64,000 nt of DNA, from the NCBI RefSeq assembly GCF_000472525.1, contig NZ_AWZT01000024.1, forward strand, positions 34,623 to 98,622, written 5' to 3'. The notes beneath the pieces were generated by a model that saw only the letters and a list, made by a program, of their open reading frames with translations, ran no database searches and was not told where the DNA came from. Every line of letters begins with the position of its first letter. The first letter of the stretch is position 1. Shown piece by piece: positions 53,798 to 61,696 of the stretch. The stretch comes from Paraburkholderia dilworthii. GTDB lineage: Bacteria; Pseudomonadota; Gammaproteobacteria; Burkholderiales; Burkholderiaceae. Position numbers and translations under genes: made by a program.

Positions 53798-55995
53798 ACG
53801 GACCGCCGCCCTCCTCGTTCCCTGCCTTCGACGTATCGAAAAGCGACCGCACGGATGCGCTGACCGTGGTCGGCTTGACGGTGACATACCGCATGCGCGG
53901 ACGCGATCGCGAAGTGCTGCAAGACGTGTCGTTCCGTGTCCGACGCGGCGAAGCGTACGGGCTCGTCGGCGAATCGGGCTGCGGCAAGTCGACCGTCGCG
54001 ATGGCGGCGCTGCGCTATCTGCCGCGCAACGGCAAGGTGAAGGCGGGCAAGATCCTGATCGCCGGCGCCGATGTCAACAAGCTCGACGCCGACGCTTTGC
54101 GCATGATGCGTGCAAACACCATTTCAATGGTCTATCAGGATCCGGGGCGCGCGCTGAATCCGTCGTTGACCATCGCGCGGCAAGTGTCCGAAGCGTTCGA
54201 AGCCGCAGGCGTCGCGCGGGACGAAGCATTGCAACGCTCGCTCGAGATGCTGCAACGCGTGCGCATTGCATCGCCCGAACGCGTGATGAACAGCTATCCT
54301 CATCAATTGTCGGGCGGCATGCAGCAGCGCGTCGTAATCGCGATGGCGCTCGCGTCGAACCCGGCGCTGCTGATTCTCGATGAGCCGACCACCGGGCTCG
54401 ATGCCACCGTCGAATCGGAAGTGCTCGACCTCGTCGCGCAATTGCGCGCGGAACTCGGCACGGCCGTGCTGTTCATCAGCCACAATCTCGCGGTGATCGG
54501 AAGAATGTGCGAGCGCGTCGGCGTGCTTTACGCAGGCAAGCTCGTCGAGGAAGGCGCGACGCAAGACGTCTTTACGCGGCCGCGTCATCCGTACACGGTC
54601 GGGCTGTTGCGCTGTCTACCCACCGCCGGCCGTAGCAAGGATACCGAGCGGCTCGATACGATTGCGGGCGGGCTGCCCTCGCCGGGCTCCGTGACGCAAG
54701 GCTGCATCTATGCACAGCGCTGCCGTCTCGCCGACGACCGGTGCCGCCGTGAAGCGCCGCCGCCGTATCGCGTGAGCGCGGCGCATGGTGATCAGATGTC
54801 GCGCTGTCATTATCACGAGCGGGCCATCGAGTTGCCGCGTGCGGTCGCGCAAGCATTGCCCGAACATGACGGCGTGGATGCGGGTGTAAAGCGGGGAGAG
54901 CTCGTCCTGCGCGCCGAAAATTTATCGAAGACTTTCCATGTGTCCGGCGCAGCGCTGCGCGCCGTCGACCATGTTTCGCTCGATCTCGCGGCCGGCGAGA
55001 CCCTTGGCCTCGTCGGCGAATCGGGCAGCGGCAAGACGACGCTTGCAAAGCTGATGCTCGGACTCCTCACGCCCGACGCCGGCAGCGTACTCGAACTGGA
55101 CGGCGCGCCGCTCGCCGCACGCGTCACGCGGCGCAACGACGAGCAGGTCAAGTCGTTGCAGATCGTATTCCAGAACCCGGATTCGGCGCTCAATCGCGCG
55201 CATTCGGTGAAGCGGCTGATCGGCCGCGCGCTGTCGCGTCTTGCCGCGCTGCGTGGCGCCGCCATCGACGAGCGGCTCGCCACGTTGACGGCCGCCGTGC
55301 GTTTGCCAGAACGCTACCTGGGCTCGCGCACCCGGCAACTCTCCGGCGGACTCAAGCAACGCGTTGCAATCGCCCGCGCGTTCGCCGGCGAGCCGCGGGT
55401 GGTGGTATGCGACGAACCGACTTCCGCGCTCGACGTGTCCGTGCAGGCGGCGATTCTCAATCTGCTCGCCGATCTGCAGCGCGAGCGTGGCGTCAGCTAC
55501 GTATTCATCTCGCACGATCTGCATGTGGTGCGTTATTTGTCCGATCGCATCGCCGTGCTCTATCTCGGCCGACTGCTGGAAATCGGACCGGCTGCGGCAG
55601 TATTCGATGGACCGCAACATCCCTATACGGAAGCGCTGTTGTCCTCGGTGCCAACACTCAATGGCCGCGCGAGCGGGCCTCGCATTCGCCTGTCGGGCGA
55701 TCTGCCGAGCGCCGCGTCGCCGCCGTCCGGCTGCGTGTTTCATACGCGTTGTCCGCGTAAGCTCGGCGCGATCTGCGAAGAGCAGGACCCGCCATTTGCC
55801 AATGCAGCCAACGCGGCCGATGCAACCAACGCAGCCGATGCGACCCGCGAGGCCAAGCGCGCCATGCATCTGATCCGCTGCCATATTCCCGCCGACGAAC
55901 TGCGCGCGCTGCAAACCGCGTCGCGCAATGAAGCGAGCGATGTTGCTCCTGACAAGCCGACGGGTTCGGCCAGCGGTGCCGGGCGCACCTCATAG
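53794..55995 (+). CDS. ABC transporter, double ATPase (DppD-DppF fusion type)
   Basis: A 733-residue ATPase with two ABC modules. Walker A motifs are GESGCGKS (59-66) and GESGSGKT (about 408-415). Signatures are HQLSGGMQQR and RQLSGGLKQR, and Walker B motifs are LLILDEPTTGLD and VVVCDEPTSALD. Each module ends with the oligopeptide-type extension that contains Cys (GCIYAQRCRLADDRCR; GCVFHTRCPRK), which in related ATPases can hold a cluster or disulfide. A small tandem repeat encoding Ala-Ala-Asp-Ala-Thr-Asn units interrupts the second C-terminal extension (55801-55848). Start ATG overlaps the preceding permease stop. Confidence 0.92.
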   Translation: MNGPPPSSFPAFDVSKSDRTDALTVVGLTVTYRMRGRDREVLQDVSFRVRRGEAYGLVGESGCGKSTVAMAALRYLPRNGKVKAGKILIAGADVNKLDADALRMMRANTISMVYQDPGRALNPSLTIARQVSEAFEAAGVARDEALQRSLEMLQRVRIASPERVMNSYPHQLSGGMQQRVVIAMALASNPALLILDEPTTGLDATVESEVLDLVAQLRAELGTAVLFISHNLAVIGRMCERVGVLYAGKLVEEGATQDVFTRPRHPYTVGLLRCLPTAGRSKDTERLDTIAGGLPSPGSVTQGCIYAQRCRLADDRCRREAPPPYRVSAAHGDQMSRCHYHERAIELPRAVAQALPEHDGVDAGVKRGELVLRAENLSKTFHVSGAALRAVDHVSLDLAAGETLGLVGESGSGKTTLAKLMLGLLTPDAGSVLELDGAPLAARVTRRNDEQVKSLQIVFQNPDSALNRAHSVKRLIGRALSRLAALRGAAIDERLATLTAAVRLPERYLGSRTRQLSGGLKQRVAIARAFAGEPRVVVCDEPTSALDVSVQAAILNLLADLQRERGVSYVFISHDLHVVRYLSDRIAVLYLGRLLEIGPAAAVFDGPQHPYTEALLSSVPTLNGRASGPRIRLSGDLPSAASPPSGCVFHTRCPRKLGAICEEQDPPFANAANAADATNAADATREAKRAMHLIRCHIPADELRALQTASRNEASDVAPDKPTGSASGAGRTS
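55801..55848 (+). repeat. coding tandem repeat in the double ATPase gene
   Basis: Units of about 15 bp encode N-A-A-(D/N)-A-(A/T), repeated about three times within the C-terminal extension of the second ABC module. It is imperfect at base level and in frame, so copy change would alter only the linker length. Confidence 0.6.
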
Positions 55996-56169
55996 GAAGC
56001 GCTATTCCCAACGATGTGAGCGGGCTGGCGGCTGCGCGGTTTTCAGCGCTCGCACATTTGCAGTGCGTTGTTCGTCTGCTGTCAAGATGCCGCTTTCGCG
56101 CGGGCACGAGCCACAATCGCCACAAGCCATCACCGCGTGCACGCTCCGGAACCAAAGCGCGGCGATTGC

Positions 56170-56200
56170 CTCATATCAGATTCAACGTTCGATATGAGGG
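56170..56200 (+). promoter_or_regulatory. hairpin covering the ribosome site of the Rap1a-like gene
   Basis: CTCATATC (56170-56177) and GATATGAG (56191-56198) are perfect 8-bp inverted repeats with a 13-nt loop. The right arm overlaps the Shine-Dalgarno GAGGG (56196-56200), which lies 9 bases before the ATG. In RNA this would hide the ribosome site. In DNA it could be an operator. Confidence 0.45.
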
Positions 56201-56209
56201 CACCACAAC

Positions 56210-56686
56210 ATGCAACGAAACGTCCCCTGCTCCGCGGCGCGCGCGGTCGTCGGCCTCGCCGCGGCGCTGAGCTTCGCCTCGCTTGCCCATGCGCAAACCG
56301 GCGCGCAGAACCTGGCACCGACTGCGCAGCCGCTCTCGCCCACGTTGTCGCAAGCCGCGCCGCCCGTCGATCCCAGCTTCTCCGCGTATTCGCTCGCGCA
56401 AACCTGTAAGCAGAAGAACGACAACGTCGCGCATGGCCAATGCGTCGGTGCGATCCGCGGCATCATCCACGGTTACCAGTATGGTGTGCTGTTCCTCGGC
56501 CAGCGCACGTCCTTGCCGGCCAACGAAACGCAGCGCGTGTCACTGTGTTTGCGCGACACGCCGGTCTCGTCGATCGTCGATGAATTCGTCGCGGACGCGG
56601 GCCAGGTCAACGACGAGTCCCTCAAGCACACGCCCGCCGAAGTCGCGGTGCTGGGCTCCGTGCACATGCATCACAGTTGCAATTGA
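56210..56686 (+). CDS. exported Rap1a/Tai-like domain protein
   Basis: A 158-residue protein with a signal peptide (about 1-28, ending AHA) and, after a Pro/Gln-rich linker, a Rap1a/Tai domain (about 60-158). Landmarks are SLAQTCKQKN, HGQCVGAIRGIIHGYQYG, SLCLRDTPVSSIVDEFVAD and LKHTPAEVAVLGSVHMHHSCN, with Cys residues that probably form disulfides. The founding members (Rap1a, Tai4) are periplasmic immunity proteins against type VI secreted amidases, but no effector or T6SS gene is near. Orphan members with other roles are common, so the immunity function is only a possibility. Confidence 0.78.
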   Translation: MQRNVPCSAARAVVGLAAALSFASLAHAQTGAQNLAPTAQPLSPTLSQAAPPVDPSFSAYSLAQTCKQKNDNVAHGQCVGAIRGIIHGYQYGVLFLGQRTSLPANETQRVSLCLRDTPVSSIVDEFVADAGQVNDESLKHTPAEVAVLGSVHMHHSCN

Positions 56687-56790
56687 CGATGCGCAGCGCC
56701 TGAGCCGCGCCGCCAAACATGCGGCAAGCGGCTCCGCATGTCATTCGGGCAATCGCGATACGCGGCGCGTGTGCGATGCTCACTGCGCGG

Positions 56791-56822
56791 CTGACCGGCT
56801 CACCGGCTCACCGGCTCACCGG
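56791..56822. repeat. octanucleotide tandem repeat (4 copies)
   Basis: Four copies of CT(C/G)ACCGG lie in the gap between the Rap1a-like gene and the convergent aldo/keto reductase gene. No function assigned. Confidence 0.75.
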
Positions 56823-56862
56823 GCAATGTCGCGCAACACGTCCGCGAACAGGACAGCCCGGC

Positions 56863-57708
56863 TCACAGCATTTCGAGCGGGCGCTTGCCGCGTGGCGGCT
56901 TGAAGTAAGCGTCGATGGCGGCGACTTCTTCAACGTCGAGCAGCAACTGCAATGCACGATGGTTGTCGCGCACGTGCTCGACGCGGCCCGCTTTCGGAAT
57001 CGCGAATACGCCCGGCTTGAGCAGCACCCACGCGAGTGCAACCTGAAACACCGAGACGCCGCGCGCGCCGGCGATGTCATCGAGCGGCGAGCGTTTCGGC
57101 AGACGCGCGTGATCGACGGGACTGTAGGCCATCGCGGGCATATTCCGTTCGGCGAGCCACGGCAGTAGATCGAACTCCGGCCCGCGCCGCACGACGTTGT
57201 AGAGAATCTGGTTGGTCGCGCAGGCCGAGCCGCCGGGCGTCGCCACGAGCTCCTCCATGTCGTCGGTATCGAAGTTGCTCACGCCCCAGTGGCGAATCTT
57301 GCCGGCATCGCGCAGCGCTTCGAAACCGGCAACCGTTTCCTCGAGCGGCACAGAGCCGCGCCAATGCAGCAGATACAGGTCGAGCCGATCCGTCTTCAGG
57401 CGTTTGAGGCTTTGCTCGCACGCCGCGATCACGCCGCGCCGGCTGGCGTTATGCGGATACACCTTGCTGACGAGGAACACCTGCTCGCGCAACCCCGCGA
57501 GCGCTTCGCCCAGCAGCGACTCGGTCGCGCCGTCGCCGTACATTTCCGCCGTATCGATCAGCGTCATGCCGAGTTCGACGCCGCATCGCAGTGCGTCGAT
57601 CTCGGCCGCGCGGCGCGCCGGCTGTTCACCCATTTCCCACGTGCCTTGCCCGAGTTTGGGGATGCGCTCGCCGTCGGGCAGGCTCACGCTTGCGATATCG
57701 CTCGTCAT
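56863..57708 (-). CDS. aldo/keto reductase
   Basis: A 281-residue NADPH-dependent carbonyl reductase. The catalytic tetrad is D52 (LIDTAEMYGDG), Y57, K82 (LVSKVYPHNA) and H115 (LYLLHWRG). WGVSNFDTDDMEEL and the C-terminal FAIPKAGRVEHVRDN nucleotide-binding motif follow. It resembles the YeaE/DkgA group. Start ATG 57706-57708 has AGGGAG upstream. The longer frame of 47 residues has no conserved sequence and overlaps the divergent regulator region. The substrate is unknown. Confidence 0.9.
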   Translation of the reverse strand: MTSDIASVSLPDGERIPKLGQGTWEMGEQPARRAAEIDALRCGVELGMTLIDTAEMYGDGATESLLGEALAGLREQVFLVSKVYPHNASRRGVIAACEQSLKRLKTDRLDLYLLHWRGSVPLEETVAGFEALRDAGKIRHWGVSNFDTDDMEELVATPGGSACATNQILYNVVRRGPEFDLLPWLAERNMPAMAYSPVDHARLPKRSPLDDIAGARGVSVFQVALAWVLLKPGVFAIPKAGRVEHVRDNHRALQLLLDVEEVAAIDAYFKPPRGKRPLEML

Positions 57709-57914
57709 GCTGACTCCCTGAAGTGACTGACTGTGGACTGTGGCTGAATTTGTGGCCATGCGCTGCTGTCGAGCAAACGCATGGCGATGCTGCACAGATG
57801 TATCGACGAGTTTAGCGGCTGCAACGCCGCTCGACCGGTCACCAGGCAAAAGCCCGCTATAACGCGGCGCGCCGATGTCTTAGAATTGCTCCTCGCCCTT
57901 CTAGCGTAAGCCCC

Positions 57915-58661
57915 ATGACCTCTGCCTCGGAAGACCGCTGGCGCGATCTGCGCCCGGACCCGGAAAACGACACGCCGCTTTATCTGCAACTTGCCCGCAA
58001 GCTTGGCACGGCCATTCACGAGAACCGCTGGAATGCCGGCGAGGCGCTGCCTTCGGAGCGCGTGCTCTCGGAGGCGCTCGGCGTCTCGCGAATTACTTCG
58101 CGCAAAGCGATCGCACTGCTCGTCGAGCAGGGATTGATTCGACGCACGCAAGGCGCCGGCAGTTTCATCACGCCACGCTATGAAGATCCGCTGTCGCGCC
58201 TGTCGAGTTTCAGCGAAATGCTGCGGCGGCGAGGCTTTACGCCAAGTTCCAAGTGGCTGTCGCGCGAAATTCTGCCGGCCAATCGCGACGAAGTGATCCA
58301 GCTCGGGCTTTCGCCGGCTGCGGCCGTGACGCGTCTGCGGCGCTTGCGTCTCGCCGACGGCATCGTGATGGCGGTCGAAAATTCCACCTTTCCCGCAGCG
58401 GTGATTCCCGATCCGCAGGCCATTGGCGATTCGCTGTACACGTATCTTGAGAACCGCGGATTGACGATCGTCCGCGCGCTGCAACATTTTCGCGCGGTGA
58501 ATGCCAGCGAGGAGATCGCGCAGCAAATGAGCATCGCGCCGAACGAGGCATTGCTGTTGATCACGCGCGTGGGCTATACGGCGGATCAGCGCGCTATCGA
58601 ATTGACCGACACATACTGCCGCAACGACTACTACGATTTCGTCGCGGAATTGCGGAAGTAG
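57915..58661 (+). CDS. GntR-family regulator with UTRA domain (HutC/NagR type)
   Basis: A 248-residue regulator. The winged-helix N-terminus (about 20-90) contains LPSERVLSEALGVSRITSRKAIALLVEQGLI and the UTRA effector domain (about 105-240) contains VTRLRRLRLADGIVMAVENSTFP and DTYCRNDYYDFVAEL. The latter is close to the NagR/YvoA/DasR pattern that senses amino-sugar phosphates. No nag or chitin genes are adjacent. It is divergent from the aldo/keto reductase gene with 206 bp between starts, and convergent with the CoA-transferase gene. Its target could be either neighbour or a distant locus. Confidence 0.88.
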   Translation: MTSASEDRWRDLRPDPENDTPLYLQLARKLGTAIHENRWNAGEALPSERVLSEALGVSRITSRKAIALLVEQGLIRRTQGAGSFITPRYEDPLSRLSSFSEMLRRRGFTPSSKWLSREILPANRDEVIQLGLSPAAAVTRLRRLRLADGIVMAVENSTFPAAVIPDPQAIGDSLYTYLENRGLTIVRALQHFRAVNASEEIAQQMSIAPNEALLLITRVGYTADQRAIELTDTYCRNDYYDFVAELRK

Positions 58662-58718
58662 GCGGTCGTCTCGTGTGATGTTTTGATGCGGCGGTTCTGA
58701 TGCGGCCGCATCGTACCG

Positions 58719-60143
58719 TCATAGCCATTTTGCCTCATGCGCGCCGATGGGCGACGGCGGCAGCGCAAAAAACGCCGGCGTTTCCTCCAGCTGTTCGGCC
58801 GGCTGCACGGCCTGCACGCGGCCGAATTCGGACTGGGTCGTATCGAGGCAGTCGCGCACGTCTTCGAGCGTGATGTCAGGCGCTCGCCATCCCTCGGTAA
58901 TCTTGCCGAACGATTGCAGCCACTGGCCTGTCTGCGCGAGCGAGACCTTTACGTGCCAGCTTCCGCCTTCGGTTGCGCGTCGCGCCAACGCGGCCATTGC
59001 GCCGAAAGCGGCAAGATAACCGGTCGCGTGATCGAGTGCCTGACACGGCAGATGTTTCGGCTCGGGCGATCCGGCCGCGTGCTGCTCGTCAACCGCGATG
59101 CCGCTCGCGGACTGCACGAGACTATCGAAACCACGCCGCGAGGCCCACGGCCCTTCGTATCCATACGCGCACACCGACACATAGACGATGCCGGGCCGCA
59201 AGCGCGCCACATCTTCGGCACTGAATCCGCGCGCCGCAAGCGCTCCGGGACGATACGCCTGGAGAAAAACGTCAGCATCGCGTGTCAATCCGCGCAGAGT
59301 CTCACGTCCCGCCGCGTCGCGCAGATCGACCACGGCCGAGCGTTTGCCGCGCCCATTATCGATGACGAGCGGCGCAATGTTCGGCAGATGCGGCCCGTTG
59401 ATCATCAGCACCTGCGCTCCGTGCTGCGCGAGCGCTCGCCCGGCCACCGGTCCCGCGATGATGCGCGACAGGTCCAGCACTCGCACTCCGGACAGCGGCC
59501 GGTTGGTGACGTTATCGGACCGCGACCGCGGGTCGGGCCGCCTGGTTGGCTTGGCCGTTTCAGGCGGCGCATCGCCGATTCGCTCTATTTCGAAGAGCGG
59601 CAAACCCGCGATTGCTTTCGCCTGATCGAGCGCCGCCCACTCGTCGGGCGTGCGGATCAGCGCCGCGCATAGGCCTGCGTCGGCGAGCGTCTGATCGAGC
59701 GTGGCGCCGTCCCAGCCGCGAATCGCCGCCGCAACCGCGGCGCGATCGTTTTCGCAGCCGAGCACCTTCAACACGCCGTGAAGGTGATGCGCGAAATTCG
59801 TATGCAGTTGAATCCAGCGGCCGTCTCCTGTCTCGTAGAAACCCATCACCGGATCGCGCAGCGCGGGCGGCGGCCCGTCGTCGATGCGCAAGTAACGTTC
59901 ACTGCGAAACGAAGCGAGCGCGCGCCGCATCTCCACCGTCACCCGCTGCCCGCGCCCAGTACGCAACCGATGATACTCAGCCGCCGCCAACCCCGTCGCA
60001 GCAATGGTCGCGCATGCCAGCGCCCCGACGCGGAACACCGATGACAGTCCCGGCTCAGAGCCGGTGAAATGGACCGAACGGAGCGCGGCTGGCTCGCAGT
60101 TGGCAAGGGTCCAGATGTGATCGAGCGCGAGTTCAGGTGTCAT
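58719..60143 (-). CDS. family III CoA-transferase (CaiB/BaiF), permuted/duplicated block order
   Basis: A 474-residue protein of the CaiB/BaiF family, which moves CoA between carboxylic acids through an active-site Asp. The usual N-terminal start (PLSGVRVLDLSRIIAGP) is found only at residue 216. Residues 217-412 then follow the normal order, including NGRGKRSAVVDL, YRPGALAARGF, and LDHATGYLAAFGAMAALARR with the likely catalytic D371. Residues 35-190 match what normally comes after that point: ATGLAAAEYHRLRTGRGQRVTVEM, YETGDGRWIQLHTN and a lid-domain-like segment. The Asp-bearing segment therefore appears twice, and the first copy has no Asp (FRVGALAC). It is divergent from the HTH-citrate synthase gene, 101 bp apart. 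Confidence 0.85.
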   Translation of the reverse strand: MTPELALDHIWTLANCEPAALRSVHFTGSEPGLSSVFRVGALACATIAATGLAAAEYHRLRTGRGQRVTVEMRRALASFRSERYLRIDDGPPPALRDPVMGFYETGDGRWIQLHTNFAHHLHGVLKVLGCENDRAAVAAAIRGWDGATLDQTLADAGLCAALIRTPDEWAALDQAKAIAGLPLFEIERIGDAPPETAKPTRRPDPRSRSDNVTNRPLSGVRVLDLSRIIAGPVAGRALAQHGAQVLMINGPHLPNIAPLVIDNGRGKRSAVVDLRDAAGRETLRGLTRDADVFLQAYRPGALAARGFSAEDVARLRPGIVYVSVCAYGYEGPWASRRGFDSLVQSASGIAVDEQHAAGSPEPKHLPCQALDHATGYLAAFGAMAALARRATEGGSWHVKVSLAQTGQWLQSFGKITEGWRAPDITLEDVRDCLDTTQSEFGRVQAVQPAEQLEETPAFFALPPSPIGAHEAKWL

Positions 60144-60200
60144 GGCATCTCACATTTGAGTGGCGAGGATGCGCCTGAGTCTAGGATTGCAGCTTGCGTT

Positions 60201-60237
60201 AATCAACCTTGATTATGATAATCAATATATATTGATT
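60201..60237. promoter_or_regulatory. twin palindromic operator between CoA-transferase and HTH-citrate synthase genes
   Basis: Two inverted repeats share the half-site AATCAA/TTGATT: AATCAA-CC-TTGATT (60201-60214) and AATCAA-TATATA-TTGATT (60220-60237). Their centres are 21 bp apart, two helical turns, in an AT-rich island within a GC-rich genome, in the only gap between two divergent genes. A dimeric DNA-binding protein is the obvious ligand. The adjacent HTH-citrate synthase is the leading candidate by inference. Confidence 0.65.
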
Positions 60238-60271
60238 TCTTTGGTTGTCATCCACTTTGCCGCGTATTCCG

Positions 60272-61504
60272 ATGCCTCCGTCCGACTGGTTGACCGCCAG
60301 TGAAGCTGCCGCCGAACTCGGCATCAGTCTCGCCACGCTCTATGCGTATGTGAGCCGCGGCTTGCTGAGTTCGACGCCGCACGCGCAAGGCAAGCATCGC
60401 CGCTATGACGTGCGCGAAGTACGGCGGCTCGCGCGGCGCAAGGAAGACGGCAAACGCGCCGGCAAAGTCGCGCAGAAAGTGCTGGACTGGGGCGTGCCGG
60501 TGCTCGAATCGTCGATCACGCTCGTCGCGAACGGGCGTCTGCTGTACCGCGGGCACGATGCGATGGCGCTCGCGCGCACCGAATCGCTGGAAGATATCGC
60601 CGCGTTGCTATGGGAATGCAGCGCGGCGCGCATTGTGAACGCGCCCGCCGTTCTGATCGCCGCTGCGCAATGGGCGGCATGGCTGAAGCTGTGGGGCGAC
60701 AGCACACCGCTCGATCGCGCGCTCGTACTGCTGCCGGCGGCCGCTTCGCAGATGCCGCGGGTTTGGGCGCTCGGTCGCGATGCACAGCTGGACAGCGCCT
60801 GCGCCGTGATGCGACTGCTCGCGGCCGCGATGATCTCGGCGGCGCCGTCGAATGCGCCGCTGCATCGGCAACTGGCATCGGCCTGGCAGGTGCGCAGCCG
60901 ACAACAGGCCGGGCTGCTGCGGGCCGCGCTCGTGGCGTGCGCGGACCATGAGCTGAACGCGTCGACGTTTACGGTTCGCTGCATCACGTCGACCGGCACT
61001 CATCTTTTCGGCGCCGTCGCGGGAGGTCTCGCCGCGCTTGCGGGCCCGCGTCACGGCGGCGAAACCGTGCGCATCGCCGCGCTATTGGACGAAGCGTCGC
61101 GCGCCGCCGATCTCGACCGCTACCTGGCTACCCGTTTGTCGCGCCACGAGCACGGCGTGCAAGGGGCGGTGCTGTCCGGCTTCGGGCATCCGCTTTATCC
61201 GGTAGGCGACCCGCGAGCGCGGCTCCTGCTGGAGTTGCTGCAAGACTGCGCGCCGGCGCGCTCGCCGCTCGCTCAGGTGCTGGCGCTAGCGCGGGCAGTC
61301 CGCGATACGACTGGCGCGGAGCCGACCGTCGATTTCGCGCTTGCCGCGATCGAGCGTGTCCTCGGCTTGCCCGCGAACGCCGCGTTCACGCTGTTTGCGG
61401 TGGGGCGAGTGGTCGGTTGGATTGCGCACGCAATGGAACAGGCACGCGACGGCGGGTTGATCCGGCCGCGGGCCCGTTATGTTGGGGAGCTTGAGGCGCG
61501 GTAG
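60272..61504 (+). CDS. citrate synthase domain fused to an N-terminal HTH DNA-binding domain
   Basis: A 410-residue protein. Residues 5-50 are a MerR/excisionase-like helix-turn-helix (WLTASEAAAELGISLATLYAYVSRG, then GKHRRYDVREVRRLARRKE). Residues 75-410 are a citrate-synthase fold. Its active-site set is retained: DHELNASTF (H226), GPRHGG (H261), GFGHPLYPVGDPR (H306) and VDF (D354), and the C-terminal LIRPRARYVG is typical. GFGHP resembles methylcitrate synthases more than housekeeping GltA. Start ATG 60272 is chosen because the HTH begins at residue 5. A TTG at 60245 is possible. It may act as an acyl-CoA- or oxaloacetate-sensing regulator, as an enzyme, or both. Confidence 0.86.
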   Translation: MPPSDWLTASEAAAELGISLATLYAYVSRGLLSSTPHAQGKHRRYDVREVRRLARRKEDGKRAGKVAQKVLDWGVPVLESSITLVANGRLLYRGHDAMALARTESLEDIAALLWECSAARIVNAPAVLIAAAQWAAWLKLWGDSTPLDRALVLLPAAASQMPRVWALGRDAQLDSACAVMRLLAAAMISAAPSNAPLHRQLASAWQVRSRQQAGLLRAALVACADHELNASTFTVRCITSTGTHLFGAVAGGLAALAGPRHGGETVRIAALLDEASRAADLDRYLATRLSRHEHGVQGAVLSGFGHPLYPVGDPRARLLLELLQDCAPARSPLAQVLALARAVRDTTGAEPTVDFALAAIERVLGLPANAAFTLFAVGRVVGWIAHAMEQARDGGLIRPRARYVGELEAR

Positions 61505-61696
61505 GCGCCGGCTCTTTCGGATGATGTGAGGGTGGGTTGGGACGCGTGCGGTGCGGTGAGCGGGTTGCGTTGGGGGTGTTGTGAGCGCGAACCCCAACGC
61601 TCGTGTTTCGCCTGGCGACTCTCGTCAACCTCGTTCCTGCGTCCCCTACCGCCAACGGTTCCGCAACTCTCGCAGCCCTCGCGCCGATGATCTCCG

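Noticed and set aside
58699..58712. 14-bp perfect palindrome GATGCGGCCGCATC as an operator
   Set aside because: It sits between two convergent gene ends, is GC-rich like the background, and has no associated promoter. Probably chance or a weak transcript-end structure.
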